64,000 nt of DNA from Pogostemon cablin. Taxonomy: Eukaryota; Streptophyta; Magnoliopsida; Lamiales; Lamiaceae. Shown in pieces: positions 9,388 to 21,787 of the stretch. A program made the position numbers and the translations under genes. The number at the start of each line of letters is the position of its first letter. Positions within the stretch are counted from its first letter, which is position 1. The DNA is taken from assembly GCA_023678885.1 (NCBI GenBank), contig CM042975.1, positions 31,351,405-31,415,404 of the forward strand, read 5' to 3'. Under the pieces are notes generated by a model. That model was not told the DNA's origin. It saw only the letters and a program-made list of their open reading frames with translations, and did not search any database.

Positions 9388-12300
9388 TTGAAGGACGAGC
9401 CTGTGATTGATTATATCAATCGATGGAGAAACTTGAGTTTAAATTGCAAAGATCGATTATCCGGAGAGTCAGCTATCGAAATGTGCATCCAAGGGATGGA
9501 GTGGAATTTACTCTACATACTCAAAGGGATTCAGCCAAAGACTTTCGAGGAGTTGGCTACGAGAGCTCATGATATGGAATTGAGCATGGCAGCCAGTGGA
9601 ATCAAACACTCACCAGTGTCGGATTCTTACAAGACCAGAGACAGACAAGAAGCCAAGAAAGGGGGCAAGCCTTATGCAAGAAACTCCAATAAAGAATCAA
9701 TGGCCATAAACACTGCTACAGTCAAGATTCGAAAGAATGGAGATGACAAGAAAGATAAAGGAAAACAAGTTACCCAAGAGTGGGGGCAAAGAAGGTTGAC
9801 CCTGAAGGAGATGCAAGAAAAAGAGTATCCATTTCTGAACTCTGATGTTTTTGGCATATTTGATGATCTGATGAAAGACAAACTCATCGAACTCCCCGAA
9901 ATGAAACGTCCAGAGGAAGCAAGTCGAACCAATGACCCAAAATATTGCAAGTACCATAGATTGGTGGGTCATCCCATTCATGATTGCTTCATCTTCAAGG
10001 AAAAGATCATGCAGTTGGCTAAGGAGGGAAAGATTGTGTTGGAGGATGAAGCGGCTGCAAACTTCGCTTCCATAAAAGAAGTTCACAATGAAGGCTCTTG
10101 TCATGCGGTGAGTGAGGAGGGCAATGAAGATGAACGAGTTGAGAACAAGGAAAAAGCTTATTCTATGAAGGTGACCTTCACAGATGAAGACATGTTGTTG
10201 GGTTCACAGCCTCACAACCGACCTCTATTTGTAACTGGTTATACGCAAGGGCTGCAAGTAAAGCGTATACTTGTTGACGGAGGCTCAGCAGTAAACATTC
10301 TGTCTTTAAGAATGTTGAAAAAATTAGAGATACCGGTGGATGAACTCAATCATAGCCGATTGATGATCCAAGGGTTCAATCATGAAGGGCAAAGGACTCT
10401 CGGCACGATTGTTCTCGATTTGATGATTGATGAGATGAGATCAACGATACTCTTCCATGTCATAGACGCAAAAACTTCATATAATATGCTTTTGGGGCGT
10501 CCATGGCTGCACGAGAATGGTGTGGTCCCTTCTACATTACACCAGTGTTTCAAGTATAATGAAGGCAACAGTGTGAAAAGAGTATTTGGCGATGATAAGC
10601 CGTTTACTGAAGCTGAATCTTACTTTGCTGATGCTAAATACTTCTTCAAGAACACAAAGGAAGTGAACCGAGAAGAAGCCCCAGCACAAGATAATGAGGG
10701 CAGTAAACAAATAAAGGAGAAAGGTAGCACATCATCCACCACTCTAAAAAAGAACAAAGGCAAAGAGCTTGAGGCCTTGGAAGAATTGACATTGCCTTTA
10801 ACAAAAATTGATGAAGGTAAGACTTCTTTTCCACCGCTCAAAGGATTCGTACGTCCTATTGAAGGAGCAAGAACCGAGCATGGTGAAGTATTTGAAGCAG
10901 AAATATCTAAGTCATATGGCCCGCAAGCTTTCAAACTCCTCAAGAAGGCTGGGTATGAACCAAAGGAGAAACCGATGATGAGCAAGTTGCCTCAAGAGAC
11001 TGTCGTCTCATCTGAACATGGGCTCAATACCACTCAGAAAACGTTGAAAAATAGTGGCCACACTGTCAAGAATGCTAAGCCAGGTTTGGGATATGTCCCT
11101 CAAAAGCCAGTCCGCATAGCAATCAGAAGAGCAAACATAAATTATATCACAGAAGGAGAAGTTTCGTCCACAGAAGACATTTTTGATGAAAGTGGAAGGA
11201 AAATCAAGAGGAGTTCTGTCTTCGAAAGGCTTGGAAGTGTTTTCGAAAGGCTCGGACCGTGTGAAAGGAACAAGATTGGGAAGAAAAATAATTTCAAGTC
11301 TCCTAGCTTCCCAAAACTCCGAAGTCGAATCCCTTCTCGTATGAAGATGCGAAATATCTTGACAGTCTCATGTGGAAGTGAGTTGAAGGCTAAGATGCAG
11401 ACAATTGTCTTTACTAAAGAAGACAATGATGATGATAAAGAAAGTGTAGCTTCCACCAACCATATCACTGCTCTTGAGGATTCTCAAGTGGAGGAAGTAG
11501 ATGCCGAGGATGCCCCTCCGCAATTTGAGGAAGGTGTGAAATCCACTGTTGATGAGTTGAAAGAAATCAACTTAGGTGACGAAAGTGATTCACGTCCTAC
11601 TTACATAAGTGCCCTGCTAAGTAATGAGGAAGAAGAGCAATATATCAGCCTTTTACGAGAATTTCGGGATATCTTTGCATGGTCACATAAAGAAATGCCA
11701 GGCTTGGATCCAAAGATCGCAGTGCATCATTTGTCCATCAAAAAGGGAACTCGGCCAATTAAGCAAATGCAGCGTCGATTTCGACCAGAGTTAATTCCAT
11801 TAATTGAAGATGAAGTTAATAAGCTTCTTGAAGCAGGCAAGATCAGAGAAGTCAAGTATTCTACATGGATTTCTAACATCGTGCCAGTGAGAAAGAAAAA
11901 TGGGCAAATCAGAGTATGTGTTGATTTTCGGGATTTGAACATGGCGTGTCCGAAAGATGACTTCCCACTGCCAATTGCTGAGCTCATGATAGATGCAACA
12001 ACGGGGCATGAGGTTCTTTCGTTTATGGATGGGTCATCCGGCTATAATCAGATTGGTCTGGCTCCCGAAGACCAAGAGAAAACAGCCTTTCGTACTCCGA
12101 AAGGAATATATTGCTATAATGTGATGCCATTTGGCTTAAAGAATGCTGGTGCCACTTATCAACGAGCCATGCAGAAGATATTTGATGACATGCTTCATAA
12201 GATCGTCGAATGCTACGTTGATGATATTGTGGTGAAATCAAAGAAAAAGAAAAATCATCTCCATGATTTAAGGCGAGTGTTTGAGCGTTTAAGGGAGCAT

Positions 12301-13309
12301 CAACTCAAGATGAATCCACTCAAGTGTGCGTTTGGGGTTACATCCGGAAAATTTCTTGGATTTATTGTTCGCCGTCGAGGAATCGAGATTGAGAAGGCAA
12401 AGATTGATGCAATCATGAAGATGCATGTGCCTCGAAACATCCATGAACTCAAAAGTCTGCAAGGAAAATTGGCATACTTGAGAAGATTCATATCAAACTT
12501 GGCCGGTCGATGTCAACCGTTTAGTCATCTCATGAAGAAAGGCAGTATATTTGAATGGGATGAAGCTTGCAATAATGCTTTTAATAGCATTAAAGAGTAC
12601 TTGATGAAGGCACCAGTGTTGTGTGCACCAATACCTGGACGTCCGTTAATTCTCTACCTAGCTGCTCAAGAACGTTCTGTTGGAGCGTTACTCGCACAAG
12701 AGAATGATGATGGAAAAAAAACTGCCCTTTACTATTTGAGTAGAACCATGACTCCAAATGAGTTGAAATATTCACCAATTGAGAAGATCTGCTTGGCCCT
12801 TATCTTCGTGATTCAGAAGTTGAAACATTACTTCCAAGCTCATACAGTTCGGCTAGTTTCAAAAGCTAACCCACTAAAGTTCATCATGTCAAAGCCAGTA
12901 CTCTCAGATCGGCTTGCCAGGTGGTATCTCCAACTTCAACAGTTTGAGATTATATATGTCCCTCAGAAGGCCGTAAAAGGACAAGTGTTGACAGATTTTC
13001 TAGCTGATCATCCAATGCCTGCGGAATGGGAACTGACTGATGAACTCCCTGATGAAGATGCTTTCGCTGTGGAGATAGCTTCTCCTTGGAAAATGTATTT
13101 TGATGGAGCATCTCATAGGGAAGGGACCGGTGCTGGAGTCGTATTCGTAACATCCAGTGGCGAAGTTTTGCCATTCTTATTTTCTTTAACAGAAAACTGC
13201 TCTAACAATGTAGCCGAGTATCAAGCACTCATACTTGGTTTAGAGATGGCCGTCGATATAAAGCAATTACACCTTAAAGTGTATGGTGACTCGTTACTTG
13301 TGATAAACC
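9388..13309 (+). pseudogene. pol: Element A gag C-terminus plus pol (PR, RT, RH, start of aRNH)
   Basis: Continuous frame after the stop; residues are counted from 9388. A zinc-knuckle-like motif (CKYHRLVGHPIHDC) lies near 187. The aspartic protease core is LVDGGSAVN, Asp about 297. Reverse transcriptase includes VCVDFRDLN (about 844), FMDGSSGYNQ and the catalytic YVDD (943-946). The first RNase H (about 1085-1180) has LYLAAQERSVGALL where a catalytic Asp is normally found. The second, archaeal-like RNase H starts at YFDGAS (about 1237), with NVAEYQAL and VYGDS, giving the first three acidic residues. The frame is cut there by the Copia insertion. Apart from the 9385 stop and the insertion, the catalytic residues look intact. 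Confidence 0.88.
13305..13309. repeat. Left target-site duplication (AAACC) of insertion B
   Basis: AAACC directly precedes TGTTGGCG and recurs at 24676-24680 directly after CCAACA. This is a perfect 5-bp duplication, as made by LTR-retrotransposon integrases. Confidence 0.9.
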
Positions 13310-14706
13310 TGTTGGCGTTCGGACCGTTTGGTTAACGTGACCCGTTAGAATATCATGCATTTCTATCATATCACAGTGGAAGCAATAAATCATAGAAACG
13401 ATTACCGTTCACCAGGGTATGTTGATGAAGATTGATTCTCGCAGGCAGCCTGTGCAGTCCCACGAGAATAGCCATAACTTCCTCGTCTGATATCGGAATT
13501 AAATGATCTTTACGTTCAGACGATCCTCTCTTCGATGGCTTTCCGTCAGTATATTGATCATCAAATTCTGATCACTGTACGAATTTATACAAATTTCGCA
13601 AGGTCGCGGACAGCAGCAGCAAACTACCTTCTGATCTTCTGCTGTATGTCCCAAGTCCGATCTCGACGTCGTGTGGGCGACGATCTACGAGACCTCCTCA
13701 ATCTGCTCTCAACCCTCATCACACGTGAATAATCAGTTAGATTAGATTAGGGTTCCAGATAAGTTGAGGTGACTTATATACATGGGCTACAGCAGGGACC
13801 AGGAGGAGAAATTGGGTTGGGCCTCCATTGGGCTTAAGTATCCAAGCTTAGCCCAAAGCTTATACTTAAGTCCAATAATAATAATATATTCCACTAAAAT
13901 ATTATTATTGCACTACCGTACCAATCCCAAAATTACGCTTTGGGCTCCTTCTTATTATGAGCCCGTTAGTCTCCCCATGTTTAAGATATACAATGTCCAT
14001 TAATTAATTTAAGTTACTGACAACTCAATTAATTAATATCTCATCCAAGAGTAGTACCACTCAACCTCATTATCATGCCGGAATAAATTCCACCTGCAGG
14101 GTTTACATGATAATCCTTATGAGCTCCTCAAGGGGACATCATCAACCTATGACGGACACGGATTCCTTCTACAATCAACAGCACACCATAGAGACAGCAC
14201 TACTTCCCAACTCATCGAGTTTGTTGATTTAATAACATGTAAATCTCACCCATTGATGAATCAAAGAAATACATACTGCCCTACGTGTCGAGGTTATTGT
14301 ATAGGGATTAAGAGCACGAACTTCCATAATAACTGAGATCAAGTTCTCCTATAAGTCAGTATAAGTCGAACGATCTCAAGCGGTCCTGCTCAATACACAC
14401 AAGTGCACTAATGTGATTCTATAGCCAAGACAAGCTAATACCAAACCACACTACAACCATCCCGATAGAGAGTTCCCGTCTATCTCGGTTGTGAGCATCT
14501 GTTTATACTTTATAAGGAAACCGATAATATGATCTTCTGCGTGTTGTCGCACAACATATTATCTACAGTATAAAGTAAGTGGACTATTGCATCGAACATA
14601 TAAATAAATTATAAGATGCAATCATTTGATCATATGATTCTCATTTCAAATTAATTGTTATAACATTGTTCATACTAAACCTAGACTTTTAGTATACAAT
14701 CCAACA
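13310..14706 (-). repeat. Element B LTR 1 (3' LTR in element sense), 1,397 bp
   Basis: TGTTGG...CCAACA ends. It differs from LTR 2 (20391-21787, same length) at about seven positions, all transitions by eye (for example GCATT/GCGTT and ACGCTTT/ACGTTTT). Confidence 0.9.
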
Positions 14707-14722
14707 ATCTCCCACTTATACT
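14707..14722 (-). other. Polypurine tract of element B
   Basis: On the minus strand TATAAGTGGGAGAT directly precedes the TGTTGG of the 3' LTR. A purine-rich tract abutting the LTR is the normal plus-strand primer. It is repeated at 21788-21803. Confidence 0.7.
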
Positions 14723-14869
14723 AAAAGACTATGTTGTTATGTCTTCTGCCATACATCTGATTCCCACTCCCACTACACGACCATTAAAAGCTCTCGCCTT
14801 AAGGTCATTGTTAATGGATTTACTAGGTTATCATCCGATGCAATCTAGGTGACAACAACCTTCCCCTCA

Positions 14870-15960
14870 TCATACGATTTCTCGTAACAGGTGGTACTCG
14901 CGCTCCATGTGTTTAATTGCCTTATGGACTTGTGATTCCTTCAAGTTTGCAACTGCACCAATATCATCAATATAAATTTTGATATCCTTGGGCAAACTTA
15001 GAAACACTACAAAGTCCATCATGAAGTTTCTAGAGTCATACAGATACATTGGTTGCCTCATAGGCTCCAATTTATCATCTTTCCATATGGAGTCCGAAGT
15101 CTGAAATATATTTCTATATAACACTCCTCCACATTATGACTCAACTTCCTAAAATTAAACACATAACCTTGAGGTGGATTTACTGCCGTCCAATCTGACT
15201 AGAAAATCTGAATCTACGTAATCCACAAGAAGCAGTGAATCTGTCCAGTAAGCTTACATATAATTTCCAGTCCTTCTCAGGCACTTCATATATGTCTTAC
15301 CACAGCTCATCATTCTTGTTCCAGGTTACATTGATACCCACTGTTCTTGCATTTAGCAAAACAGATATCCATACTCATGTATAGCATTCCTTAGATTAGG
15401 CTTCCTTATTTGCCGAAGCATAAGGAACTGCTTTCATCTCCTTTATCTTCCTTTTGTGTCTCAAGACACATTTCCTTAGATAAAGTCACATGCTAAAACG
15501 AGTAAGGATTGTATCATTTCATGAAGCTTGAGATAAGCATAACATCCTTTCTTGTGATCCGTATTACCGTGATCAAAAGGATATTTTTGCTCTTCTTAAG
15601 TCCTTCATCTCATACCGCTTTATCAACCATACCCATACGTCCGACAATACTCTTTCATTGTCTCCAATGAGCAAGATACTATCTACGTATAGTACAAGAA
15701 ATACCATCACGTTTCCATCACTCTTTTCAATACACAAGACCTATCCGATCATTGATTAGATCCATGTCACTGGATTACCTCATCAAAACGGATGTTTCAT
15801 GATCTTGAAGCTTGCTTTAGTCCATGAATGGACACTTTTAAGCTCACTATCACAATGCTCTTAGCTCTTTGCAATGAATCACTCTGGTTGCTTCACATAG
15901 ATGTTTCCCTTAAGACTTCCAATCAGGAAAGTTGTCTCGACATCTATTTGCTATCCCTTA
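14870..15960 (-). pseudogene. Copia RT/RNase H remnant (element B)
   Basis: Decayed C-terminal Copia polyprotein. Reading the minus strand, DVETTFLIGSLKGNIYVKQP (about 15870-15945) matches the Copia RT signature DVKTAFLNG...IYM.QP and is followed by an in-frame TGA. LYVDSILLIG (15660-15710) corresponds to the catalytic YVDD box with its second Asp replaced by Ser. The open segment at 14870-15124 (IDDIGAVANLKESQVHKAIK, then HMEREYHLLREIV) is the RNase H end, where the family has DN.GAVA...KHI.. Stops and frameshifts separate these pieces, so no enzyme can be made. The same broken sequence recurs at 21951-23040. Confidence 0.8.
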
Positions 15961-16619
15961 TATTTCATATGAGTAGCAACAAATAAAAGAGTCCGGATCA
16001 ACTTAGGCATAGCTACTGGCGAACATGTTTTCTCATAATCGAACCCTTTCTTTCTGAGTATACCTTTTCGCAACAAGCTTGCTTCCAAGGTTTTCACCTT
16101 ATTCTATGATCCTCTTTTATTCTTGCACGCCCGCTTCCAATGGGTTTTACGCCATTTAGCGGTTCAACAAGCATCCAGACCTAATTTAAAATCCATCGAT
16201 TCTATTTTAATATTCATTGCACTTACTAAGATTCCGCATTTTAATTTTGTAGTGCAACGTCGTATCCCTGGGATAATACCATGTTTACTAGGGATCAAGT
16301 CTTACAACTTTCCCAAAATATGTATCTCACGGGTTGTCGAATAACCCTCCCACTGCGACAAGGCACTACATGTAATTGTGTATCAGACGTGACACGCGTT
16401 GCAGTTTACCTTGTGGTATATCCTCTTGTACACTTGGTACTTATACTTTGTGTTTTCTTCTCACTACCCTTAGAACAATTTATACATGGGTTTATGATTT
16501 AATACATAGTCTCTTTCCAAAAATCTAGTGTTTGTGTTAACAATCACCCTTCGATCTTTTAGACTAAATAAATCACCTTCATTTTTATAGCATATCCCAC
16601 AAACAGACAAACATTCAAA

Positions 16620-17236
16620 TGAATTACTGTTTCTAGGGCTTATCCATAAAATGAATTAACTAATTCCAAATAATTCATCATCTATCTAATCATTACCATA
16701 AGAGTCTTATTCCTTCTATCCACCACACCATTCAGTTGGGGCATGCCCGGTGTAGACCACTTGAGATTTAATCTCAACCTCTGATTAATAGCTTATAACT
16801 ATCCTAAGAGGTACTCGTAATGACGATTAAATCGTCATTACTTGATATATTTTCCATGACGCTTCACTGTACCAGCCTTACAATTCTTAAATTAATCAAA
16901 GAACTTAGACATGCAGTGCATCAAATAAATATATCGGTATCTAGAATAATCATCGATTGACGAATATTCATATCCACCTCTCATCCGGACAATCTTAGGA
17001 CCACATAAATCATAATGAACTAATTCCAACATATATATCTTTGGTTCTGCACCCCTTTGCCTTGAAAAAGCAATTAGTCATTTTTACTCCCAAGCAAGAC
17101 TCGAAAGTCAGATAGTTTTCACTTCAGATAAACCTAAGGGTCTATCGGCTATCAACTTTTGAATCCTACTCAAGTAAAATGATCTAGTCTTAGATGCCAA
17201 ATATATGTTTAGTTCATATCCGAAGGTATCTTTCTC
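16620..17236 (-). pseudogene. Copia integrase remnant (element B)
   Basis: On the minus strand around 16620-16750, TPGMPQLNGVVDRRNKTLM corresponds to the Copia integrase catalytic block TPGTPQQNGV.ERRNRTL, which places the element in the Tork/TNT1-like part of Copia. The catalytic Glu position is Asp here, and stops follow within 20 codons. The upstream part of the integrase core is expected up to about 17.3 kb but is too decayed to mark. The same sequence recurs in the second internal copy near 23700-24317. Confidence 0.7.
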
Positions 17237-18480
17237 TTACTAAGATTAGAAGATTTATTATTAATTACTATTTATTGCATCTATGGAATATACATGATTT
17301 AAGAGTATACAAATTGTTCACCAACGTACAATAACAGATTACAACTCTATCCTTCATTATAATGATCATGTCATTTAAATGAAATGGAATATCCATCTAT
17401 TAATGCATAGAAACCGAAATCAAATTCTTTCTATGAAAACGTACATAAAACAATTTCTCATAATCAAATGTCTACTCATATCATTAGATAAATAGACAAC
17501 TCCCACTGCAATAGCCACTACTCTTGTAGTTTTACCCATGTCATAACAATCTTATCCTCACTTAGTAATAAACATTTAGTGATTCCAGTATCTACACACT
17601 TCGTGTCAGTAAATACCATCACTATTCATGTTTTAAACAACTAGTGAATAAGATATAAAACTTGTTCACATTATGATGAAAATGGCTTTTCTTTGCCACA
17701 TGTTTTGCCAGAAGTTTTCCACCATATACATCCTATTGTATTTCAGGTGGAACTTACTCAAAAACATCTAGGCAATTCACGAAGAATTAAATTGATCTAG
17801 GTTTCCCTTCAATTTATACTCCATGCTTTCCCAATTCATTCATCAAATTAAATCATGATCTTCTGCCTTTTAACTTACTCAAGTATCCGAAGAGTTACAT
17901 GAGACCATCATATTTCTATGAATCTCTTATCTCTTCACTAGAGACTTTAATATGCATCATGATAAGTCTTTTGTGAGAACACACATGTATTTCTTAAGCA
18001 GTAAAATTCGAATCCAAGATTCTTTTCTAATCATCTAATTTTGGACCAGTAAATATAATTTCTTTTAGTCAACCATAAGTGAAATAAAACTATTTGAAAT
18101 TCAGAGAATCAAAAATTAATTTACCGATCAAAACTTCGAATTTTATCCTTTTATATTGATTCCCTCAAAACAATATAAAAATAAAATTCACCGACATCTC
18201 AAGCACCGTGAGTCTGCAAGCCACGTTAGTGTGGACGTTTACAAACCCGAACATTTACAAGAGAAGGTTTTACCCATTAATTTCATTTGTCAACCTAACT
18301 TTATGACAAAATAATTAATAGTCGGTTCCTCTTTAGCCATGCAAATAATAGCAGTGACTCCGTTGGGGAGGATACTAATTATTTACACCTAAGTGTACAC
18401 CATTATTTGATCCCAAGTCCACTGCGCGAGCTTGTGTGCCTTACAGTTGGAGAAGTACACACGCGCTCGGATAGCTTCCT
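17237..18480 (-). other. Element B internal region, no readable gene
   Basis: By position this should hold gag, protease and the integrase zinc finger of a minus-strand Copia polyprotein. I see only short, stop-interrupted frames and could not identify a Gag zinc knuckle. It is present only in the first internal copy; the corresponding part is deleted from the second. Confidence 0.5.
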
Positions 18481-18489
18481 ACAATCATC

Positions 18490-18690
18490 AATTATAAGTT
18501 TGTACCAGTGAGCCCCACATAAACTCATCCGTTAGGGAGGAAGGCCTATTGCCAACACGCAAGTTCATGTACCACATTACAAACAATAATTATGTAATTA
18601 AGTCTGTACCAGTGATCCATGAATAAACTCATCCGTTAGGGAGGAAGGTCTATTGCCAACACGCAAGTTTACTCACATCACTTACAAACC
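18490..18690. repeat. 104-bp tandem duplication inside element B
   Basis: The segment ACCAGTGA.CC....ATAAACTC, followed by ATCCGTTAGGGAGGAAGG and TATTGCCAACACGCAAGTT, occurs at about 18504 and again at about 18608. Confidence 0.8.
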
Positions 18691-18939
18691 AATAATGGAG
18701 GCCGCGGGAATATTTACCAATCCCCTCTCCCACTTAATAATTTAACACCGAGGGTTTTTACATGCATATGATATTCAGAATAAAATACGCAACGCTAGCA
18801 TGCTTCTATTACGGCACATAAGGCAGTAAATCACAGAGAGTCATGCATACATATATAACAATAATCAATAATTAAATCAATCATTAACAGTTATATATCA
18901 GCGAATTCGATTGTTCGCCACCAGGCACGAATATCAGCA

Positions 18940-19150
18940 AAGACTTCCAGACTATCAAATTTTTTAAATTTCCAGATTGTCCAATTTTCGAAACCATCGA
19001 TATCGACCGTCGATGTCGTCCAGATTATCAAAATCATCGATATCGACTAGATTATCAAATATTCGAAAAACATCAAGATTATCAAAATTTCAAAACTATC
19101 GATATCGATCGTCATATCGTCTAGATTATCAAAATCATCGATATCGACGA
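18940..19150. repeat. ATCGATATCGAC / AGATTATCAAA repeats
   Basis: Interspersed short units CAGATTATCAAA and ATCGATATCGA recur at least four times each. Possibly derived from one duplicated 60-100 bp unit. It lies in the putative 5' leader of element B (minus strand). Confidence 0.65.
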
Positions 19151-19154
19151 GCAA

Positions 19155-19410
19155 CCATATATAACAATAATAGATAATTAAATCAATTATGTCAGTTATA
19201 TATTAGGAATCAATTCAACATCCATATATAACAATAATAGGCAATCAATTATAGCAGTTATATATTAGGAATTAATTCGACATCCATATATGACAATAAT
19301 AGATTATTAAATCAATTATAGCAGTCATATATTAGGAATTAATTCGACATCCATATATAACAATAATATACAATCTATTATGACAGTTATATATTAGGAA
19401 TTAGTTTTCC
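19155..19410. repeat. About 65-bp tandem repeats in element B
   Basis: Units beginning CCATATATAACAATAAT and ending ATATTAGGAATTAATTCGAC start at about 19155, 19222, 19284 and 19351. Related single copies lie near 18846 and 19527. They are non-coding, in the leader side of the internal region. Confidence 0.8.
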
Positions 19411-19599
19411 TAAAATTGGATGTCTTATCCAACACTCTAGCAATACATGCATATAATATACCAAATATAATACGCAATCTAGCATGCTTCTATATAAGAC
19501 AATAAATCATAGAGATCAGGCATCCATATATATATATAACAATAATAGACAATTAAATCAATTATGACAGTTATATATATTAGGAATAAAAACGCCTCT

Positions 19600-20376
19600 A
19601 AATTTTAATGTCTTGTCCGACACTCCTACTGTGGAATCGATGCCTTACGCAACAAGCAGGATTGCTTGTGCCCCAAGACGTCCATCGTCATATCCCACCA
19701 CCAATCATGTCAGGGAGCGCCCCAAGTGCCTTGACGAGCGCCCCTCGCCCGGACTGTCGCTCGTCCAAGGACCTACTTGCATGGAACCAAGTTCAGCCCA
19801 ACGCGCAACACCAAACTACACCAACTGTCGTTCGTAGTTCGAAACTGAAAGAACCTCAGAATCCAATCTCCACCGTCCAGAATCAACTACTGTAAGTCCT
19901 GAACATACTGTCCAAATTACAGATCAATCCAACGGTTATATTGTGAGAAACGACTCTTTTCTCTCGACTGCGCAGAACAGAATCGCCCAAAAAACTGCTT
20001 CTGTTTTCGGCATATTCTCGACAACACAAAGCTCCAAATACGATCTTCACCGTTCAGAATGTACCTCCACAAAATCCGAACGTGCTGACCAAAAATCAGC
20101 CTGATCCGACGGTTGAAACTCCGGTTATTGCCTCTGTAATATCACTGCGCTGGATTTTCTCTCAATTTCTTCCTTCCATGTGAAATCGACGAACAGTTTT
20201 CGTCGAATTCTCTCACACACAACCATCAACGAACTGATATGATATAGGGTATATTTCACATAGGGATATTCATGGTTTGCGCAGTAAAACCAAAACCCTA
20301 AACATGCGATCCTAATTTCAAAAAATTAACCACATAAACCCTAGTCTAACGTGTCACGCTTCACCACGAAACCGAA
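19600..20376 (-). other. Element B 5' leader, no gene
   Basis: Less AT-rich than its surroundings, with short overlapping frames on the plus strand that look accidental. In element orientation this is the leader following the primer-binding site. It contains a repeated motif of the type GTCC..AT.CAAC and CCAACGGT / CCGACGGTT, which suggests diverged approximately 140-bp duplicates (about 19860-19945 and 20025-20120). Confidence 0.45.
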
Positions 20377-20388
20377 GCTCTGATACCA
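20377..20388 (-). other. Primer-binding site of element B (initiator tRNA-Met)
   Basis: The minus strand reads TGGTATCAGAGC, the standard plant site complementary to the 3' end of initiator tRNA-Met, two bases from the LTR (AT spacer). It fixes element orientation as minus and identifies the middle LTR as the 5' LTR of the complete unit. Confidence 0.9.
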
Positions 20389-20390
20389 AT

Positions 20391-21787
20391 TGTTGGCGTT
20401 CGGACCGTTTGGTTAACGTGACCCGTTAGAATATCATGCGTTTCTATCATATCACAGTGGAAGCAATAAATCATAGAAACGATTACCGTTCACCAGGGTA
20501 TGTTGATGAAGATTGATTCTCGCAGGCAGCCTGTGCAGTCCCACGAGAATAGCCATAACTTCCTCGTCTGATATCGGAATTGAATGATCTTTACGTTCAG
20601 ACGATCCTCTCTTCGATGGCTTTCCGTCAGTATATTGATCATCAAATTCTGATCACTGTACGAATTTATACAAATTTTGCAAGGTCGCGGACAGCAGCAG
20701 CAAACTACCTTCTGATCTTCTGCTGTATGTCCCAAGTCCGATCTCGACGTCGTGTGGGCGACGATCTACGAGACCTCCTCAATCTGCTCTCAACCCTCAT
20801 CACACGTGAATAATCAGTTAGATTAGATTAGGGTTCCAGATAAGTTGAGGTGACTTATATACATGGGCTACAGCAGGGACCAGGAGGAGAAATTGGGTTG
20901 GGCCTCCATTGGGCTTAAGTATCCAAGCTTAGCCCAAAGCTTATACTTAAGTCCAATAATAATAATATATTCCACTAAAATATTATTATTGCACTACCGT
21001 ACCAATCCCAAAATTACGTTTTGGGCTCCTTCTTATTATGAGCCCGTTAGTCTCCCCATGTTTAAGATATACAATGTCCATTAATTAATTTAAGTTACTG
21101 ACAACTCAATTAATTAATATCTCATCCAAGAGTAGTACCACTCAACCTCATTATCATGCCGGAATAAATTCCACCTGCAGGGTTTACATGATAATCCTTA
21201 TGAGCTCCTCAAGGGGACATCATCAACCTATGACGGACACGGATTCCTTCTACAATCAACAGCACACCATAGAGACAGCACTACTTCCCAACTCATCGAG
21301 TTTGTTGATTTAATAACATGTAAATCTCACTCATTGATGAATCAAAGAAATACATATTGCCCTACGTGTCGAGGTTATTGTATAGGGATTAAGAGCACGA
21401 ACTTCCATAATAACTGAGATCAAGTTCTCCTATAAGTCAGTATAAGTCGAACGATCTCAAGCGGTCCTGCTCAATACACACAAGTGCACTAATATGATTC
21501 TATAGCCAAGACAAGCTAATACCAAACCACACTACAACCATCCCGATAGAGAGTTCCCGTCTATCTCGGTTGTGAGCATCTGTTTATACTTTATAAGGAA
21601 ACCGATAATATGATCTTCTGCGTGTTGTCGCACAACATATTATCTACAGTATAAAGTAAGTGGACTATTGCATCGAACATATAAATAAATTATAAGATGC
21701 AATCATTTGATCATATGATTCTCATTTCAAATTAATTGTTATAACATTGTTCATACTAAACCTAGACTTTTAGTATACAATCCAACA
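20391..21787 (-). repeat. Element B LTR 2 (shared middle LTR)
   Basis: 1,397 bp, same length as LTR 1. It serves as 5' LTR of the unit 14707-20390 and as 3' LTR of the partial unit 21788-24317. Confidence 0.9.

Noticed and set aside
19155..19410. Regularly spaced repeats that could suggest a CRISPR array
   Set aside because: Units are contiguous tandem repeats with diverged sequence and no unique spacers, in plant DNA.
19608..19895. 95- and 74-codon plus-strand frames in element B
   Set aside because: Antisense to the element, overlapping each other in two frames, compositional, no domain.
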